DNA from: Nocardioidaceae bacterium
GTDB lineage: Bacteria; Actinomycetota; Actinomycetes; Propionibacteriales; Nocardioidaceae
DNA length: 9,411 nt
Direction of reading: 5' to 3'
Assembly (NCBI GenBank): GCA_025966335.1
Contig: JAICRS010000110.1
Coordinates: 1 to 9,411, forward strand
Positions 1 through 5,401 of the stretch are shown piece by piece. Made by a program: the position numbers and the translations under genes. Under the pieces are notes generated by a model that saw only the letters and a list, made by a program, of their open reading frames with translations, was not told the origin of the DNA and did not search any database. Each line of letters begins with the position of its first letter. Within the stretch, counting starts at the first letter, position 1.

Positions 1-695
1 CCCTGGTCCAGCTGGTGGCCGGGCCCTCGAGCCTGGCCGTCACCGTCCGGCTCATGGCCGGCGCCGACCTCGCCGGCGAGGGCTTCCTGCCCGGCCAGGT
101 CGGGTCGTCGGCCATGCCCCACAAGATGAACACCCGGTCCTGTGAGCGCGTGAACGGGCTCGCGGTGGTGCTGCGCGGGTACCTCTCGATGGTCGGCGAG
201 CTGGCCGGCGACCAGTGGAACGAGGGCGACGTGTCCTGCTCGGTGGTCCGCCGGATCGCCCTGCCGGACGCGTTCTTCGCCGCCGACGGGCTGTTCCAGA
301 CCTTCCTCACCGTGCTCGACGAGTTCGGCGCGTTCCCCGCGGTGGTCCAGCGCGAGCTCGACCGGTACCTGCCGTTCCTGGCCACCACCAAGGTGCTGAT
401 GGCCGCGGTCCGCAACGGCGTCGGTCGGGAGGCGGCCCACGAGGCGATCAAGCAGGCCGCGGTCGGCGTGGCCCTCGAGATGCGGCAGGGCGCCGCGGAG
501 AACGACGTGTTCGACCGGCTCGCCGCCGACCCACGACTCGGGCTCAGCCGGGAACAGCTCGACTCCCTCGTCGCAGAGCCGATCACCTTCACCGGCGCCG
601 CGGTCGATCAGGTCCAGGCCGTCGTACGACGCATCGACGAGGTCACCAAGCGACATCCCGCCGCCGCGTCGTACACCCCCAACCCCATCCTCTGA
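1..695 (+). CDS. purB: Adenylosuccinate lyase, C-terminal part (5' truncated by window edge)
   Basis: Adenylosuccinate lyase releases fumarate from SAICAR (to AICAR) and from adenylosuccinate (to AMP), in the cytosol. The frame is already open at base 3 and gives 230 residues before a TGA, so roughly the first half of a protein of the usual 430-480 residues is missing. The fumarase/aspartase superfamily signature GSSAMPHKMN lies at 102-131 (visible residues 34-43); it belongs to the mobile loop that carries the catalytic serine in this family. The following DQWNEGDVSCSVVRRIALPD segment fits PurB better than argininosuccinate lyase or fumarase. No start can be assigned. Downstream lie a 22-bp repeat array and the 3' end of the convergent VOC gene; no hairpin terminator is visible after the stop. 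The purC start about 1.2 kb away supports the purine assignment. Family identity is secure; the exact upstream extent is not visible. Confidence 0.95.
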   Translation, partial: LVQLVAGPSSLAVTVRLMAGADLAGEGFLPGQVGSSAMPHKMNTRSCERVNGLAVVLRGYLSMVGELAGDQWNEGDVSCSVVRRIALPDAFFAADGLFQTFLTVLDEFGAFPAVVQRELDRYLPFLATTKVLMAAVRNGVGREAAHEAIKQAAVGVALEMRQGAAENDVFDRLAADPRLGLSREQLDSLVAEPITFTGAAVDQVQAVVRRIDEVTKRHPAAASYTPNPIL

Positions 696-710
696 CCCAC
701 CCCCACCTCC

Positions 711-776
711 CGTTGAGACGTGCCCTTTTCCCCGTTGAGGCGTGCGGAATTCGCGGGTGAGACGTGACTTTTTCGC
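711..776 (+). repeat. Left array: three tandem 22-bp repeat units
   Basis: Three units follow each other at an exact 22-bp period: 711-732, 733-754 and 755-776. The core GAGACG occurs at 715-720 and 759-764, with GAGGCG at 737-742. Unit 1 starts CGTTGAGACG and ends in a CCCTTTTCCC-like tract. Unit 3 has GAGACGTGACTTTTTCGC. The units are imperfect copies; unit 2 is the most diverged. The array begins 15 nt after the purB stop and ends 7 nt before the VOC stop codon, so it fills most of this convergent intergenic gap. An inverted counterpart lies at 1760-1825. The array itself forms no hairpin. Confidence 0.85.
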
Positions 777-783
777 GTCCGGC

Positions 784-1215
784 TCAGTGGGGGAAGTCCT
801 CGCCGGAGTACTCCCGCGGCTCGACGAGCACCAGCCAGTTACCGGAGTTGTCGCGCATGACGGCCTCCACGCCGTAGGGACGCTCCGAGGGCGGTTGCGG
901 GAACTCGACGCCCTGCGCGACCAGGTCGTCGTACGTCTTCTGGCAGTTGTCGGTGCTGAGCCCGAAGCCGCCCATGCTGCCCTTGGCCAGCGCGCGCTCG
1001 ACCGCCTGCGCCATGTCCGGGTCCAGCGGCGGACCGGGCACCATCAACGTCACTTGGAGCTCGGGCTGGTCTGGATGGCCGATGGTGACCCAGCGGAAAC
1101 CGTCGCCCATCGAGACGTCGGTCTTCGCGACGAATCCCAGCTTGTCGACGTAGAAGTCGCGGGCCTCGTCCTGGTCGGTGACGTACAGGGTGAGCAGCGA
1201 GATGTTGGTGATCAC
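784..1215 (-). CDS. VOC-superfamily (glyoxalase/bleomycin-resistance/dioxygenase fold) protein
   Basis: A 143-residue single-domain member of the vicinal oxygen chelate superfamily, probably cytosolic. Two beta-alpha-beta-beta-beta modules can be read. The first opens with ITNISLLTLYVTDQDEARDF (2-21), then FYVDKLGF and GFRWVTIGHPD (39-49). The second opens near GGFGLSTDN (82-90) and ends with RDNSGNWLVLVEP (121-133), which has the family's usual final-strand glutamate (Glu132). The histidine normally found on the first strand is not evident, since the position reads Ile-Ser-Leu, so canonical glyoxalase I activity is doubtful and the substrate is unknown. The GTG at 1215 is chosen because AGAGGA precedes it by 6 nt and the domain begins immediately. 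It lies 32 nt downstream of the AraC-type gene on the same strand, so the two are probably cotranscribed. Fold assignment is firm; function is open. Confidence 0.88.
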   Translation of the reverse strand: MITNISLLTLYVTDQDEARDFYVDKLGFVAKTDVSMGDGFRWVTIGHPDQPELQVTLMVPGPPLDPDMAQAVERALAKGSMGGFGLSTDNCQKTYDDLVAQGVEFPQPPSERPYGVEAVMRDNSGNWLVLVEPREYSGEDFPH

Positions 1216-1221
1216 GGGAAG

Positions 1222-1227
1222 TCCTCT
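1222..1227 (-). promoter_or_regulatory. Ribosome binding site of the VOC gene
   Basis: On the minus strand AGAGGA is followed by 6 nt and then GTG at 1215. It fixes this GTG as the VOC start against the much longer open frame running upstream. It lies inside the 32-nt gap after the AraC-type gene, as expected for a translationally independent second gene of an operon. Confidence 0.7.
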
Positions 1228-1247
1228 CGGTTGTCGATGACCACAAC

Positions 1248-1709
1248 CTACGGCGCCACGTCGGTCCGCTGCTTCTCCGCGATTGCGGGGTCCTTGGGTG
1301 CCCTGTCGCTGAGCCCGTGCATGAACACGTAGCAGCCCGGGATCCGTGGCGCGCCGGTCTCGGCGTACTTCGCCTGGTACGCCGACGGGCTCACCCCGAC
1401 CAGCTCGCGGAACGTGGAGCTGAACGAGCCCAGGCTGGTGAAACCGACCAGGTGGCAGGTCTCGGTGACGGTCAGGTTGGTGGCCCGCAGCAGGTCCTGG
1501 GCCCGCTCGATGCGTCGATGCCGGAGGTACTGCGCCGGGGTCTGTCCGTACTCGAAGGAGAAGCAGCGCAGGAAGTGGTACTTCGAGACGCCGGCGGCAT
1601 CGGCCAGTGCCTGCAGGTCCAGCGGCTCCGCGTAGTGCCGGTCGGCCAGGTCGCGAGCATGTCGCAGGTGCACCAGAAGGCCCATGGGCACCCGGGACTT
1701 TGTCGACAC
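1248..1709 (-). CDS. AraC-type DNA-binding regulator without an N-terminal sensor domain
   Basis: A 153-residue transcription factor consisting almost entirely of the AraC/XylS DNA-binding domain. The first helix-turn-helix lies around residues 32-55 (LQALADAAGVSKYHFLRCFS) and the second around 81-112, with the typical GFTSLGSFSSTFRELVGVSP stretch. A tail of about 40 residues follows, including RIPGCYVFMHGL (122-133). No cupin-type or other effector domain precedes the HTH. The frame stays open to 1886, but that extension would run through the repeat array and into purC. The GTG at 1709 is preferred because GATACT sits 6 nt upstream, giving a leaderless transcript, and the next start is ATG at 1685. 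The VOC gene follows on the same strand, so the regulator may control itself and the VOC gene. Target genes and inducer cannot be read from sequence. The family is certain; the start is probable. Confidence 0.87.
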   Translation of the reverse strand: MSTKSRVPMGLLVHLRHARDLADRHYAEPLDLQALADAAGVSKYHFLRCFSFEYGQTPAQYLRHRRIERAQDLLRATNLTVTETCHLVGFTSLGSFSSTFRELVGVSPSAYQAKYAETGAPRIPGCYVFMHGLSDRAPKDPAIAEKQRTDVAP

Positions 1710-1715
1710 GAGACC

Positions 1716-1721
1716 AGTATC
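1716..1721 (-). promoter_or_regulatory. Putative -10 box of the AraC-VOC operon (leaderless)
   Basis: On the minus strand GATACT, five of six matches to TATACT-like actinobacterial -10 boxes, ends 6 nt before the GTG at 1709. Transcription would then start at or next to the start codon. No convincing -35 is present; 17 bp upstream reads TTCCTC. The inward-pointing repeat array starts 39 bp upstream of this box. Confidence 0.45.
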
Positions 1722-1759
1722 GGCTACCCGGCAATCGGGAGGAACCAGCGGTTCGGCTC

Positions 1760-1825
1760 GGAAGAAGGTCGCGTCTCGACGGCGAGAAAGTCGCGTCTGA
1801 ACGGGGAAAAGGGCGCGTCTCAACG
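1760..1825 (-). repeat. Right array: three tandem 22-bp repeat units, inverted relative to the left array
   Basis: Read on the minus strand, three units occur at an exact 22-bp period: 1825-1804, 1803-1782 and 1781-1760. The core GAGACG (CGTCTC on +) is at 1816-1821 and 1772-1777, with CAGACG in the middle copy (1794-1799). The outermost unit (1804-1825) matches left unit 1 (711-732) at 21 of 22 bases; the only difference is T versus C after GAGACG. The middle unit matches left unit 3 at 17 of 22. A C-rich tract (G-rich on +, 1825-1836) lies outside the array, as a C-rich tract does at 696-710 on the left. The array lies between the divergent AraC and purC starts. Confidence 0.85.
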
Positions 1826-1843
1826 GGGGGAGGGGGTCGTCGG

Positions 1844-1849
1844 TAGGGT
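1844..1849 (+). promoter_or_regulatory. Putative -10 box of purC (leaderless)
   Basis: TAGGGT ends 6 nt before the purC ATG at 1856, the same distance as the -10 box of the divergent AraC gene. No Shine-Dalgarno stands between it and the ATG, which fits leaderless translation, common in actinobacteria. The -35 region (around 1821-1826) falls on the edge of the right repeat array and has no recognisable hexamer. Confidence 0.45.
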
Positions 1850-1855
1850 TGCCCC

Positions 1856-2752
1856 ATGAGCGCCGCCGGGATCCCGCCCGCACCACCGATCGACGGGGCC
1901 GAGCACATCCACTCCGGCAAGGTGCGCGACCTGTACCGGCTCGCCGACGGCCGGCTGCTGATGGTCGCCTCGGATCGGATCTCGGCCTACGACCACGTGC
2001 TCGACACGGTCATCCCCGACAAGGGCGCGATCCTCACCCAGATGTCGCTGTGGTGGTTCGACCAGCTCCGCGAGCTCGTGCCGAACCACATTGTCTCGAC
2101 CGACGTGCCGGCCTCGGTCAAGGGTCGCGCGGTGGTCTGCGAGGAGCTCGACATGTACCCCGTCGAGTGCGTGGCCCGCGGCTACCTCACCGGCTCCGGT
2201 CTCCTCGACTACCGGGCCACCGGCGAGGTCTGCGGCGTGCCGCTGCCGGAGGGTCTCGAGGACGGCAGCCGGCTGCCCGAGCCGATCTTCACCCCAGCCA
2301 CCAAGGCGGCCCTCGGCGACCACGACGAGAACGTGTCGTACGACGCGGTGGTGCATGCGATCGGCGAGGACGCGGCCGCCGAGCTGCGCACGCTGACCAT
2401 GCGCGTCTACGAACGGGCCGAGACGATCGCCCGCACCCGCGGGATCATCCTCGCCGACACGAAGCTGGAGTTCGGTTCTCGCCGCGACGCGGACGGCCAG
2501 GCGGTCATCGTTCTCGGTGACGAGGTCCTCACCCCGGACTCGTCACGGTTCTGGCCGGCCGACCTCTGGCAGCCAGGGCAGGCCCAGCCGTCGTACGACA
2601 AACAGATCGTGCGCGACTGGCTCACCTCACCCGCGAGCGGATGGTCCAAGGACTCCGGAGCAGCGCCACCGCCGCTGCCCGAAGAGGTGGTCGAGCGCAC
2701 CCGCGCCCGCTACATCGAAGCATTCGAGCTGTTGACCGGCCAGAAGTTCTGA
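1856..2752 (+). CDS. purC: Phosphoribosylaminoimidazole-succinocarboxamide (SAICAR) synthase
   Basis: ATP-dependent ligation of aspartate to CAIR, giving SAICAR, the substrate that PurB then cleaves; cytosolic. The protein has 298 residues, the usual size for the monofunctional enzyme. GKVRDLY (21-27) is the N-terminal nucleotide-binding loop region and ASDRISAYDHVL (38-49) follows it. YPVECVARGYLTGSG (101-115) and DTKLEFG (201-207) match the two SAICAR-synthetase signatures. DEVLTPDSSRFW (222-233) is the conserved C-terminal region. The ATG at 1856 is chosen because it follows the -10 box TAGGGT by 6 nt and leaves a short N-terminus of about 17 residues before the first strand. The ligase gene follows after 18 nt, suggesting cotranscription. 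Nothing is missing or broken. Confidence 0.97.
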   Translation: MSAAGIPPAPPIDGAEHIHSGKVRDLYRLADGRLLMVASDRISAYDHVLDTVIPDKGAILTQMSLWWFDQLRELVPNHIVSTDVPASVKGRAVVCEELDMYPVECVARGYLTGSGLLDYRATGEVCGVPLPEGLEDGSRLPEPIFTPATKAALGDHDENVSYDAVVHAIGEDAAAELRTLTMRVYERAETIARTRGIILADTKLEFGSRRDADGQAVIVLGDEVLTPDSSRFWPADLWQPGQAQPSYDKQIVRDWLTSPASGWSKDSGAAPPPLPEEVVERTRARYIEAFELLTGQKF

Positions 2753-2770
2753 CCATACGGAGGTACACAC

Positions 2771-4321
2771 GTGCTCAACCTGTCATTGTTCCTGGAGGAC
2801 AGCGCCCGGTCGCACCCGAGCCGCGACGCCGTCGTCCTCGGCGACACCAGGCTCAGCTACGCCCAGGTGAACGGTGCGGCCAACCAGGTCGCGAACCTGC
2901 TCGTCGCCCGAGGGATCCAGCCCGGCGACAAGGTCGCACTGTCGTGTCCGAACCTGCCGTTCTTCCCGATCATCTACTACGGGATCCTCAAGGCCGGCGC
3001 GGTGGTCGTGCCCCTCAACGTGCTCCTCAAGGGCCGCGAGATCGCCTACCACCTCAACGACTCGGACGCGAAGGCCTACTTCTGCTTCCAGGGCACCCCC
3101 GACCTGCCGATGGGCACCGACGGGTACGCCGGGTTCCAGGACGCCGAGGGCTGCGAGAGCTTCTTCATGATCATGGCCGACCCGTCGGCCCCGTCGAGCG
3201 TCGAGGGCACGGAGACCCTCGGCCAGGCGATGCATGGCCATTCCCCGGTCTTCGAGTCGGTGGCCACCGAGCCCAACGACACCGCGGTCATCCTCTACAC
3301 CAGTGGCACCACCGGGCAGCCCAAGGGCGCGGAGCTCTCGCACGCCAACATGGTGATGAACGCGGTCACCGCCAACCGGTTGTTCGACTCGGTGTCCTCC
3401 AAGCACGACACCCATCTGGTGGTGCTGCCGCTGTTCCACTCGTTCGGGCAGACAGTGAACATGAACGCCGGCTTCCTGGTCTCCGCCACCCTGGTGATGC
3501 TGCCCCGGTTCGACGCCCAGCAGGCGATCGGGCTGATGCAGAAGGAGAGCATCACCATGTTCGCCGGGGTGCCGACGATGTACTGGGGGCTGCTCGGGGC
3601 ACTCGACGAGACCGTCGACGTGAAGAAGATCGCTGGCAACCTGCGCCAGGCCGTCGCCGGCGGGTCCGCGTTGCCCGTCGAGATCCTCAAGCAGTTCAAG
3701 GAGCGGTTCGGCGTACAGATTCTCGAGGGCTACGGCCTCTCGGAGACCTCCCCGGTGGCCACGTTCAGCGACCCGGAGCGGGACCCGCGGCCCGGCTCGA
3801 TCGGCGTCCCGATCTGGGGCATCGAGGTCAAGCTCGTCGACAACGAGTGGAAGACCATCGAGGGAGCCGACGAGATAGGTGAGATCGCGATCCGCGGCCA
3901 CAACATCATGAAGGGCTACTACAAGCGCCCCGAGGCCACCGCCGAGGTGATGAAGGACGGCTGGTTCCGCACCGGTGACCTCGCCCGCCGCGACGAGGAC
4001 GGCTTCTACTACATCGTCGACCGGGCCAAGGACCTGATCATCCGCGGCGGGTTCAACGTGTACCCCCGTGAGATCGAGGAGGTGCTGATGACCCACGACG
4101 CGGTGTCGCTGGCCGCGGTGATCGGGGTGCCGCACGAGAGCCACGGCGAGGAGATCAAGGCGTACGTCATCAAGACGCCCGGCGTGGACGTCACCGAGGA
4201 CGAGCTGATCGGCTGGTGCAAGGAGCAGATGGCGACCTACAAGTACCCCCGCGTCGTCGAGTTCGCGCCCGAGCTGCCGATGACCTCGACCGGCAAGATC
4301 CTCAAGCGCGAGCTCAGCTGA
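2771..4321 (+). CDS. AMP-binding acyl-CoA ligase, long-chain-fatty-acid-CoA ligase type
   Basis: ANL-superfamily enzyme of 516 residues that should activate a carboxylic acid with ATP and transfer it to coenzyme A. All core motifs are present. The phosphate loop LYTSGTTGQPKGAELS is at 175-190, EGYGLSETSP at 319-328, and TGDLARRDEDGFYYIVDRAK at 401-420 covers the adenylate-binding Asp and the hinge. IIRGGFNVYPREIEEVL (423-439) follows, and TGKILKREL (507-515) carries the catalytic Lys509. No signal peptide is seen. The GTG at 2771 follows GGAGG (2759-2763) by 7 nt and begins directly with the domain, as in FadD-like enzymes. It lies 18 nt after purC and before a strong hairpin, so it is probably translated from the purC transcript. 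No known step of purine synthesis needs it. The fatty-acid substrate is a family-based inference; an aryl or other short-chain acid cannot be excluded. Confidence 0.9.
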   Translation: MLNLSLFLEDSARSHPSRDAVVLGDTRLSYAQVNGAANQVANLLVARGIQPGDKVALSCPNLPFFPIIYYGILKAGAVVVPLNVLLKGREIAYHLNDSDAKAYFCFQGTPDLPMGTDGYAGFQDAEGCESFFMIMADPSAPSSVEGTETLGQAMHGHSPVFESVATEPNDTAVILYTSGTTGQPKGAELSHANMVMNAVTANRLFDSVSSKHDTHLVVLPLFHSFGQTVNMNAGFLVSATLVMLPRFDAQQAIGLMQKESITMFAGVPTMYWGLLGALDETVDVKKIAGNLRQAVAGGSALPVEILKQFKERFGVQILEGYGLSETSPVATFSDPERDPRPGSIGVPIWGIEVKLVDNEWKTIEGADEIGEIAIRGHNIMKGYYKRPEATAEVMKDGWFRTGDLARRDEDGFYYIVDRAKDLIIRGGFNVYPREIEEVLMTHDAVSLAAVIGVPHESHGEEIKAYVIKTPGVDVTEDELIGWCKEQMATYKYPRVVEFAPELPMTSTGKILKRELS

Positions 4322-4336
4322 GCCCGCAGCCACACC

Positions 4337-4407
4337 GACCGGCACTCGAGCCCCGGGACCCCGCGACACGCCGGGGTTCCGGGGCTCCCGGCTGTCGAGT
4401 GCCGGTC
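4337..4407 (+). terminator. Large two-stage GC-rich hairpin after the ligase gene
   Basis: An outer stem pairs 4337-4347 with 4397-4407 (11 bp, perfect). Nested inside, 4348-4363 pairs with 4372-4387 (16 bp with one G-U pair) around an 8-nt loop (4364-4371). A 9-nt bulge (4388-4396) separates the two stems on the 3' side. No T-run follows, as is often the case in high-GC actinobacteria. The hairpin starts 16 nt after the ligase stop and ends before the purS -10 box, so it most likely ends the purC-ligase transcript. The nearly symmetric stem could also act on the opposite strand, but no gene points that way. Confidence 0.75.
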
Positions 4408-4429
4408 CGAGGGGTCGCCGGCGATCACC

Positions 4430-4435
4430 TAGACT
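4430..4435 (+). promoter_or_regulatory. Putative -10 box of the purS-purQ unit
   Basis: TAGACT lies 37 nt before the purS GTG and after the hairpin that closes the previous unit. The -35 position has no clear hexamer. Unlike purC, this unit has a leader of about 30 nt with a good Shine-Dalgarno, AAGGAG (4461-4466), 6 nt before the GTG. Confidence 0.5.
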
Positions 4436-4472
4436 GAGCGCCGAGAGCCCCCCACGTCCCAAGGAGCCTTCC

Positions 4473-4733
4473 GTGCCCCGTGTCGTCGTCGACGTCATGC
4501 TCAAGCCCGAGATCCTCGACCCGCAGGGCAAGGCCGTGCAGGGCGCCCTGCCCCGGCTCGGGTTCGAGGGGATCAGCGACGTACGCCAGGGCAAGCGGTT
4601 CGAGCTCGAGGTGGACGGCGAGCTCACCGACGAGCGGCTCACCGAGATCCACACCATCGCGGAGACCCTGCTGTCCAACCCGGTGATCGAGGACTTCCAC
4701 GTGCACGCCGAGCCGGTCGAGGTGACCCGGTGA
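4473..4733 (+). CDS. purS: Phosphoribosylformylglycinamidine synthase subunit PurS
   Basis: Small accessory subunit of FGAM synthase that bridges PurQ and PurL and helps ammonia pass between their active sites; cytosolic. At 86 residues it has the normal family length. The pattern VVVDVMLKPEILDPQGKAVQ (4-23) is the typical PurS opening. GFEGISDVRQGKRFEL (30-45) and the C-terminal LSNPVIEDFHV (67-77) complete the small alpha/beta fold. The GTG at 4473 is supported by AAGGAG 6 nt upstream. Its stop overlaps the purQ start (GTGA, 4730-4733), so translation of the two is coupled and their ratio probably controlled. Confidence 0.95.
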   Translation: MPRVVVDVMLKPEILDPQGKAVQGALPRLGFEGISDVRQGKRFELEVDGELTDERLTEIHTIAETLLSNPVIEDFHVHAEPVEVTR

Positions 4734-5401
4734 GGATCGGCGTCGTCACCTTCCCCGGCTCGCTCGACGACGTCGACGCCCGCCGCGCGGTGCGGTTCGC
4801 CGGCGCGGAGCCGGTCGCGCTCTGGCACGGCGACCACGACCTCCAAGGTGTGGACGCGGTGGTCCTGCCCGGCGGGTTCTCCTACGGCGACTACCTGCGC
4901 TGCGGCGCGATCTCCCGGTTCGCGCCGGTGATGACCGAGGTCGTCGCCGCGGCGGAGAAGGGGATGCCGGTGCTCGGCATCTGCAACGGCTTCCAGATCC
5001 TCTGCGAGTCGCACCTGCTCCCCGGCGCCCTGATCCGCAACGACCATCGCAAGTTCATCTGCCGCGACCAGCGCCTGCGGATCGAGAACAACGCGACCGC
5101 GTGGACCAACGAGTACGACGCGGGCGCCGAGATCACGATCGTGCTCAAGAACGGTGAGGGCGGGTTCGTCGCGGACGAGGCGACGCTGGACATGCTCGAG
5201 GGCGAGGGGCGGGTCGTGGCCCGCTACGTCGGCGCCAACCCGAACGGCTCGGTGCGCGGCATCGCCGGGATCGCCAACGACCGCGGCAACGTGGTCGGCC
5301 TGATGCCGCACCCCGAGCACGCCGTCGAGGACCTCACCGGTCCCGGGACCGACGGGCTGGCGTTCTTCACCTCCGCGATCAAGGCGCTCGCGAACGTCTA
5401 A
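4730..5401 (+). CDS. purQ: Phosphoribosylformylglycinamidine synthase, glutaminase subunit PurQ
   Basis: Class I glutamine amidotransferase of 223 residues that supplies ammonia from glutamine to PurL for conversion of FGAR to FGAM. The N-terminal strand IGVVTFPGS (3-11) and the PGGFSYGDYLRCG oxyanion region (47-59) are present. The nucleophile elbow GICNGFQ places the catalytic cysteine at 85. MPHPEH (192-197) supplies His194 and Glu196 of the triad. The GTG start overlaps the purS stop by 4 nt, with GAGGTG (4719-4724) as a ribosome site inside purS. At the other end its TAA overlaps the stop of the convergent membrane-protein gene by 4 nt, with no room for a separate terminator. In many actinobacteria purL follows directly; here it lies 2.4 kb away behind two minus-strand genes. 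Confidence 0.97.
   Translation: MRIGVVTFPGSLDDVDARRAVRFAGAEPVALWHGDHDLQGVDAVVLPGGFSYGDYLRCGAISRFAPVMTEVVAAAEKGMPVLGICNGFQILCESHLLPGALIRNDHRKFICRDQRLRIENNATAWTNEYDAGAEITIVLKNGEGGFVADEATLDMLEGEGRVVARYVGANPNGSVRGIAGIANDRGNVVGLMPHPEHAVEDLTGPGTDGLAFFTSAIKALANV

Noticed and set aside
711..776. CRISPR array
   Set aside because: The 22-bp units are directly tandem with no spacers, the copies are imperfect, and no cas gene is nearby.
711..1825. Insertion sequence with terminal inverted repeats
   Set aside because: No transposase is encoded inside, no target-site duplication is visible, and the ends are tandem arrays instead of simple terminal repeats. The weaker cassette idea is kept as a finding.
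1710..1886. N-terminal extension of the AraC-type gene back to ATG at 1886
   Set aside because: The extra 59 residues would be translated repeat array and purC start region, rich in Arg and Pro and unlike any domain. The GTG at 1709 with a -10 box 6 nt upstream is a better start.
784..1920. A 378-codon fusion of an upstream sequence with the VOC protein
   Set aside because: The upstream part is the AraC gene read in a wrong frame. The VOC domain begins right after a GTG with its own Shine-Dalgarno at 1222-1227.
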